Assembly (NCBI RefSeq): GCF_030247185.1
Contig: NC_080571.1
Span: 14,601,631 to 14,665,630 of the forward strand
DNA from: Malaya genurostris
Lineage: Eukaryota > Arthropoda > Insecta > Diptera > Culicidae
Direction: 5' to 3'
DNA: 64,000 bases
Shown: positions 58,561 to 64,000 of the stretch, in pieces
Numbering within the stretch: the first letter of the stretch is position 1
Layout: every line of letters begins with the position of its first letter
Program-made: the position numbers and the translations under genes
The notes under the pieces: generated by a model
Told to the model about the DNA's origin: nothing
The model's database searches: none
Seen by the model: only the letters and a program-made list of their open reading frames with translations

Positions 58561-59879
58561 TTCTTACATCACTCCCTATCTCCAGAACCGGAAACCGGAT
58601 TCGTATTTATTTCCACAGTCATCATTGACACCATTTCCATTGAATCTAAGAAAGTTCGAATTTGGAGATGATTGTTATTACTTCCGATGTTTTCGAAACC
58701 GGAACAAGTTTGCACGTTTCTCGTTCATTACTCTGCAATACCGGAACCGGAATTTTTGTGCTTTACAAACGCATACGCATAAAATGATCGGTTTCTGTTT
58801 CTTAGTCGCTTAGCCGATCTGATAGCAGCTGACTATGAAACGAAGGACACGGTCCTAAAAACTCAACAAAAAAAAATCCAGATGCTAGCCGAACTCACCG
58901 ATAGATAAAAGTCCGGTATCTCATAGTAGATGCAGTCCGTTTTACGACCGTTTTAATAAAGAAATTATTGCTATTTAATTCGCATTTAAAATGTTTCTCC
59001 ACCGCACTCCTCGGTCCGTTCGGTCATCGTCTACCGGCAGCACGGCATTCGTTATTCGGTGCTTCGATGTGCTCGGCTAAATACAACAATTTGTAAGCCC
59101 GTGTTGTATTCGAAGTTTTGTTAGCACCGCCGTCCTGCCGGCCAAGTTCCCAAGCACCTTCCCGCTTTGCACACGCCGTAGATTCGGTTAATGAAAGCGA
59201 AACAGTCGATCGTTGCGAAGCGAATAATGAAATGAGGAGCACCAGCAAAAAACGACGACGACGACGTTCCACGAACGGCCCCACAGCTTATTTGTTACGC
59301 TGCAAGACTCCAACGCGGCGGCGGTGCCGCGATCGCCTCTCCACGAAATCCACCAACAGTAAGTCAGTTGGGCCGACTTTAGTGAAAGGATGCTACCCCA
59401 CACCGGTAATGGTGCAATGAGAGGCGATAACTGAGGCAGTTTGAGTTAATTTTCTGCCCGAGAAGATAAGCGGTTTGATTGAGGCTTTATCATGTAAATT
59501 TGCTAGTTGTTGTCCGAGCAAAAAAAAAAAACGCATCCGGGATTTCATTGGAAAAATTCTCCAAATGAAAGAATAATTCATGAGCCGCTCAAACCGACAA
59601 AATTCGTTGTACGATGTCTTACGGAAACTTAATAGAGCTCAATCAACAAAACTGAATAAGGAATCGGACATCATGGGTATGGTCAACTGAAATTTGATGT
59701 CTTGCTATCTAATTACAGCGCGATAAGTGGAAAATTTTCAGTTTCATGAGTTTTTTTTTCACAAGTGATAGCAAAAAGGTGCAAATTCCTGTAAAACTTA
59801 CTGGTAAATTCATCTAGGTGGCAGATCTTATTAGCTAGTGAATATATAAACCTATTTTGAGAATACTAGTCCCCGGTTT
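58561..59879. other. Mixed DNA with a GC-rich block at 58980-59420
   Basis: 58565-58760 contains CCGGAACCGGAA-type words of the dispersed-repeat family. 58980-59420 is clearly more GC-rich and free of repeats, with CGACGACGACG (about 59255-59265), open frames on both strands and a donor-like CAACAGTAAGTC at about 59354-59365 (plus strand). It could be a 5' exon or promoter of a gene lying outside the window, but no domain or matching acceptor was found. Confidence 0.3.
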
Positions 59880-60070
59880 CCGCTTCCGAAAGCACCGATA
59901 ACATTTAAGAAATGTTCCAAAAACGGAACTCACTTCGATTTCTCAGCAACGGTTGAACCAGTTTTCACAATTCATGAATCTAATTAATGCTCTTATTGTC
60001 TTAAAAGATACTGTACAATTTCATCCAGATCCAACTTCCGGTTCCGAAATTATAGGGCAATTAGTGTCAA
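59880..60070. repeat. Dispersed-repeat unit
   Basis: GAACTCACTTCGATTTCTCA, GGTTGAACCAGTTTTCACA and ATCCAACTTCCGGTTCCGAA occur in the same order as in 20672-21640 (notably its 21120-21340 part). Another unit of the same family; non-coding. Confidence 0.6.
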
Positions 60071-61215
60071 AACTTTCAAACCGTTATACAAAATGACGAC
60101 GCAAAACCGGTACGCATCGGTACGTGCTGGTACGGAAGAAGAAAACACCACCCTTCGCAGCTTGCTTTGTCCAATTTCGTATAGCGTGCAGAGTTGCCAT
60201 ACCTAACTCTTTATTTTTCAGGAGAAAAATCTGCATATCTGTATCGGGAGATTAAAATTCTGTATTAAAAACCTGTATATGAACATGATAAGAAATTAAG
60301 GCGCAACGAAACGAAAAAGTTATTGAATTGGATCTGAAAATGACAGCTACTTTTTGTTTAGAGGCGGTGTATTGTAATGTAATTGGCAATAATTTCTTTT
60401 TACTAACTTACATTATCTTCCCATCTCATCAGAATTTTTTTGTTGGAGAACATAAAGAATAATTTAAAATAAATTGCAAGAAAAGTCAATATCGAAAAGT
60501 CATTAGGAGATGCAAAAAAAAATATACACCGAAAAATTTTTTTTTCTCAATCATTTCAAAATTAATCCAAAAAAGTTCTACAGGTTAAAGGCAATAAATT
60601 TGTTCATGATATCCTTTCTTCTAAAAGTAGCTGTTCTTGAGATACTTGGATATTTAATTATAACACCATTTTTTATATTTCCAGGAATTGTTTATTTGCT
60701 TGCTATCTACGTGCATCGTCATTCGAATACAGTCTTGTGACGATTGTGGTTTCTGAAATCGGAACGAAAGAATGGTATTTCTGTGTGCCTGGAATCATTT
60801 TGGTATCCTTAAAAACACTACTCCACTTGGTCACACCCTGTTCATATTCTTCTTGTGATACGTAGTTTAACCATTTTTTTTCGTTATTGAAAAATTCACT
60901 GCTCCGAAAGTGTTAATCTTTCCACTCTGAAACTTTGCCAAGATTAAGTTAAACCCCTAAGGCTTCTTTTTTCAACAAAAAAAAATAGAAAAAAATTAGC
61001 TTAAGTTTGAATTTTTTTTATTTGTTTATAAATTTTTAATATTTTTCATGAAACTAACTTTAAAGGTTGTTTTATGGAATCGCTTATTTGAAAGCTATGG
61101 AAAAGACCCACACACATATTTTCGAGTTCTTTACCGAAACAAATAGTCGAATAAAAAAAATTTGGGTGGTTGATTTTGCGTGGAATGCCCCATACGTTTC
61201 TATAAAATTAAATTT
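60071..61215. other. AT-rich non-coding DNA
   Basis: No gene supported. One open frame at 60510-60740 is hydrophobic by virtue of T-rich sequence, without a recognisable family or context. Confidence 0.35.
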
Positions 61216-61504
61216 AAAAACCCTTCTTAATCCACCTAGTGGTGTGATAATGCCTTTCTCTTCTTTCATAACAGTCTCATGAAAATGTATTTCATAATTT
61301 TATTAAATAATTTCGGATACTAATTTCGAAACTAATTGATTCAGATTGATTCGAGTATTTCACAAAAGCATGCTTCACTGTTTATGTCACACAGTCAGCA
61401 TCATTTTTCCAAATTAGTGCTTGACATTTGCGTTGCCTATTTGTAATCAGTGATGCTAATCTAAAAAAAGCCTTCTTAGTCCACTTAGTGGAATTTTCAT
61501 ATAT
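61216..61504. repeat. Repeat termini (CCACCTAGTGG family)
   Basis: CTTAATCCACCTAGTGGTGT followed by AATGCCTTTCTC at 61226-61262, and CTTAGTCCACTTAGTGGAAT at 61473-61492, are two inverted-orientation ends of the family seen at 21598-21640 and 24187-24225. They lie immediately beside the palindrome that follows. Confidence 0.55.
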
Positions 61505-61833
61505 CTTGAAAAATCACCATAGGGGGGAGTACATGAAATTTTCGAAATCGAAAAAAATTTTTTGATGCCAAAAGGCTTAGAATTGCATGAAACGTCGAGA
61601 TTTAGTGTCATCTCGAAAAAAAAAAATTTTTTGAAAAAGTCGACTTTTTGGGACTTAGAAAAAATATGAAAAATATGAATATGAAAGTCCCAGAAAGTTG
61701 ATATTTTCAAAAAAAATTTTTTTTGAGATGACACTAAATTTCGATGTTTCATGCAGTTTTAAGAGTTTCGGCATCAAAAAAAATTTTCGATTTTGGAAAT
61801 TTCATGTACTCCCCCCTATGGTGCTTTTTCAAG
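61505..61833. repeat. Near-perfect long palindrome, 329 bp (foldback MITE)
   Basis: Left arm from CTTGAAAAATCACCATAGGG (61505) and right arm ending CCCTATGGTGCTTTTTCAAG (61833) are reverse complements for about 145 bp with few mismatches, meeting at a short A-rich loop near 61655-61690. It would form a long hairpin as single-stranded DNA or RNA. It is non-coding. Probably a foldback MITE; as a transcript it could be a source of small RNAs. Confidence 0.85.
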
Positions 61834-61979
61834 ATCGAAAATTGTCAAACCTTTACCACCGAGCAGCACCCCTTAAGCATGTCTGATTTAGGTCAAATTT
61901 TGCATGAAGGCTTTCTCGAGGTGCTTAAACTTTTGAGCACTAGAACTTAACGAAAATAGAGGTGATCCCAAAATTTTGG

Positions 61980-62350
61980 CACCCTTATATATATAAGAGC
62001 GGTAAAAATCACCGTGTTTTGTCGATTACGTTACTTATGCCATCATATATCTGGAACCAAAAGTCACAACCATTTGATCTTCGAACTTGATCAATGGCCC
62101 GATAGTAGCTTTCAAACGAGCCCAAGTTTGTTAAAATCGGATCAACCATCTCTGAGAAAATTGAGCGCGTTCAAATATCTTCGAAAAGTGCACACACATA
62201 CACACACACACATACATACACACACACAGACATTTTCCGATCTCGACGAACTGAGTCGAATGGTATATAACACTATGGGTCTCTGAGGCTCCGTTCGAAA
62301 GTCGGTTTTTCCAGCAATTCTAATACCTTTCTATAGAGAAAGGCAAAAAC
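61980..62350. repeat. Dispersed repeat with CA microsatellite
   Basis: Words AAAATCGGATCAACCATCTC and a CA tract (62192-62232), then CTCGACGAACTGAGTCGAAT, then GTTCGAAAGTCGG and the end ACCTTTCTATAGAGAAAGGC (62325-62344). The order matches, inverted or direct, parts of 22440-22560, 23129-23165 and 43860-44020. Non-coding. Confidence 0.65.
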
Positions 62351-62747
62351 GCTCAAAAACATTATTGGTTTTATTATTCCCATTTTTCCGTGTGATATCT
62401 TTACTTTTACAAGATTTCAGAAAAGCATATGCCAAGTAGGAAATGTAAGAAACGAAATATACTTGGTTTGTGTAGAAATGAACCTGAATACACTTCTAAT
62501 TTACACCGAAATGCATAAAAATACACGTAAATGAGAATAGGTCTGGCCAGACCCATCTGTTAGACCGAAGGTATAGAAATATCTGTCAGACGTAGGGTAA
62601 ATTTGTAGGCTAAAGACTGCCCCAGAAAGTATGAACGCGCTTTGATTTCGCTGTAAATAATTTACAAGTGTTAGATATTCAAATTTTATTCGATATACTG
62701 ATAATATTAGACTACAACAACAGAATATTATTCTCAACATTTGCTAC
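62351..62747. other. 3' flank of a DD37E element
   Basis: ACTGCCCCAGAAAGTATGAA at about 62620 looks like a transposon terminus (possibly the left end of the DD37E copy that follows), but its partner is not in the window because the other side is interrupted at 63600. No gene. Confidence 0.35.
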
Positions 62748-63598
62748 TTAGCCATTGTAGACTAGCTGGCGCACCTTCTTGCGAACGTTCCTCATTAAAT
62801 TCCGTACAGACTTCTTGGCAACATGTTTCCTAAGATGTGCCTTCGTTAATCCCCAAAATTCCTCAATTGGTCGAAGTTGTGGGCAATTTGGTGGATTCAT
62901 GTCTTTTGGGACGAAAGTGACATTTTTGGTAGTCTACCATTCTACCGTTGATTTCGAGTAGTGGCAAGGAGCAAGATCTAGCCAGAAAACAACAGGATCC
63001 TTGTGGCTTCGAGTCATGGGTAGAAGTCGTTTTTGTAAACATTCCTTGATGTATATTTCGCTGTTCATTGAAGTAGTGGTGATGAAGGGTTTCGAAATCT
63101 TACCGCAGCTACAAGATGCTAGCCAGACCATAGCTTTCTTACCAAATTTTTCGACTTCAATCGATGTCTCGGACACTTGCCCTTTTCGCACCGTATAATA
63201 TTGTGGTCCCGATAAGGATTTTTAATCGAGTTTCACGTAGGTTTCGTCGTCCATGATTATGCAGTTCAAATTTCCAGCAAGAATCGTATTGTACAGCTTT
63301 CGAACCCTCGGCCTGATCGATGTTTCGGACTACGTGTTGGTTGTTTCTGCTTCTTATAGGTTCGAAGATTCAAACGTTCTTTAGCACGAAGAAAATTTGA
63401 CTTCGAAGTGCCCACTTTTTTTGGCCACATCCCGAACTGAAACCTCCTTCTTTTGCTCGAACGCCTTCAGTATACGTTTATCCAACTGAGAGTTGGCAGG
63501 ACCATTTTTTCGACCCGTGTAGCATTACCGAATAAATTAAGTATTGTATGGCCCCTCGCGTAAAATTCTCTCGAGAGTGCCATTCGAGTACCAATGAA
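62748..63598 (-). pseudogene. DD37E (ITmD37E) transposase, decayed and interrupted
   Basis: Minus strand, from the interruption at about 63598 to TAA 62750-62748. Recognisable parts: a helix-turn-helix region (VSVRDVAKKVGTSKSN), MDDETYVKLD with the first Asp (about 63240-63257), AMVWLASCSCGKISKPFIT, KECLQKRLLPMTRSH, FWLDLAPCHYSK with the second Asp, and NCPQLRPIEEFW with the Glu. The Asp-Glu spacing is 37. There is an in-frame TAG between the last two and several frame changes. The 5' end of the gene is missing because a mariner element begins at 63601. It differs in many residues from the copy at 42-43 kb, so it is a different subfamily. Confidence 0.83.
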
Positions 63599-63600
63599 TA

Positions 63601-64000
63601 ACAGTTCGGCTGAAAAGTTCGTATCGTTCAATAGAAACACACATTTTTTTGCCAAAATTCGTTTTTATTATTCAACATAATTGCCATCACAGGCGATACA
63701 GCGATTATAGTGATCTTCCAACTTTTCGATACCATTTTTGTAGTACGATTTGTCCTTTGCCTCAAAATAGGCCTCAGTTTCAGCGATTACCTCTTCATTG
63801 CTTCTAAATTTTTTACCAGCGAGCATTCTCTTGAGGTCTGAGAACAGGAAAAAGTCACTGGGGGCCAAATCCGGAGAATACGGTGGATGAGGGAGCAATT
63901 CGAAGCCTAATTCGTTCAATTTCAGCATGGTTTTCATCGACTTGTGACACAGTGCATTGTCTTGATGAAACAAAACTTTTTTCTTCTTCAAATGAGGCCG
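63601..64000 (-). mobile_element. Mariner (DD34D) element, 3' end; continues past the window
   Basis: The terminus reads ACAGTTCGGCTGAAAAGTTC, directly after TA (63599-63600), as expected for mariner insertion. The transposase gene follows about 65 bp in. The element interrupts the DD37E transposase, so it is younger than that copy. The other end lies to the right of the window. Confidence 0.75.
63668..64000 (-). CDS. Mariner transposase, C-terminal part (partial)
   Basis: The frame is open from the right edge of the window to the stop at 63668, about 110 codons, without any lesion. It shows the second catalytic site (FHQDNALCHKS) and the third (HPPYSPDLAPSDFFLF), with 34 residues between the two Asp residues, the DD34D signature of true mariners. 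A KKFRSNEEVIAETEAYF segment and an IACDGNYVE C-terminus follow, both usual for the family. The enzyme would cut and paste the element at TA. The N-terminal two thirds is outside the window, so integrity of the whole gene is unknown. Confidence 0.88.
   Translation of the reverse strand, partial: RPHLKKKKVLFHQDNALCHKSMKTMLKLNELGFELLPHPPYSPDLAPSDFFLFSDLKRMLAGKKFRSNEEVIAETEAYFEAKDKSYYKNGIEKLEDHYNRCIACDGNYVE

Noticed and set aside
58980..59420. Arg-rich plus-strand frame as a protein-coding exon
   Set aside because: Composition follows the CGACGACG tract; no domain, no matching acceptor and open frames on both strands.

Overview
The window looks like non-coding, transposon-rich DNA of a culicine mosquito (Aedes-like). 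This is inferred from the AT-rich, gene-poor sequence and the mobile-element mix: three mosquito-type DD37E (ITmD37E) transposases, an RTE-clade (JAM1-like) retrotransposon, a tRNA-derived SINE, Tc1 and mariner relics, and short dispersed repeats carrying CA/TG tracts. I cannot name the species. The only confident host gene is on the minus strand at 38170-39993. It has at least two exons and encodes a Gln/Asn-rich protein with two C2H2 zinc fingers; its 5' exons are not identified.

Layout. 0-5 kb: the end of a rearranged long-inverted-repeat DD37D element, a foldback repeat, a dead mariner, then AT-rich DNA. 5.2-5.5 kb: a doubtful two-exon small gene (minus). 8.7-9.6 kb: non-LTR reverse transcriptase debris. 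9.86-11.49 kb: a complete but dead 1.6-kb Tc1-like element with nested (IR/DR) inverted repeats and TA duplications, followed by a SINE with a 10-bp target duplication. 12-13.15 kb: a decayed protein-coding stretch of unknown origin (minus). 14-16.2 kb: a DD37E relic, a deleted DD37D element and a recent 245-bp tandem duplication. 17.2-24.2 kb: a TTAA-flanked element, a second interrupted copy of it, and blocks of a mosquito-type dispersed repeat. 26.4-28.2 kb: two related foldback repeats and a second SINE copy with an 11-bp target duplication. 29.7-33.2 kb: an RTE retrotransposon with a long unbroken APE-RT frame, the best preserved element here. 36.7-40 kb: the zinc-finger gene and its likely 3' flank. 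42.2-43.5 kb: an almost intact DD37E element. 44-45.5 kb: a cryptic tandem repeat split by a retroposon with a roughly 20-bp target duplication. 47.46-47.79 kb: a TA-flanked MITE. 47.8-51.6 kb: less repetitive, more GC-rich DNA that may hold regulatory sequence or 5' exons. 52.6-57.3 kb: about 4.8 kb of a degenerate ~13-14-bp minisatellite with higher-order structure. 58-64 kb: mariner debris, a GC-rich block near 59 kb, a 329-bp palindrome, a decayed DD37E copy, and a well-preserved DD34D mariner that interrupts it and runs off the right edge.

Most of the window is therefore a record of transposition, with several nested insertions that give relative ages, around one regulatory (zinc-finger) gene. 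I found no operon-like or defence-like gene system. The items most worth a second look are the decayed reading frame at 12-13 kb, the inverted rearrangement of the DD37D element, the minisatellite, and the start of the RTE reading frame. All boundaries and homologies were judged by eye.
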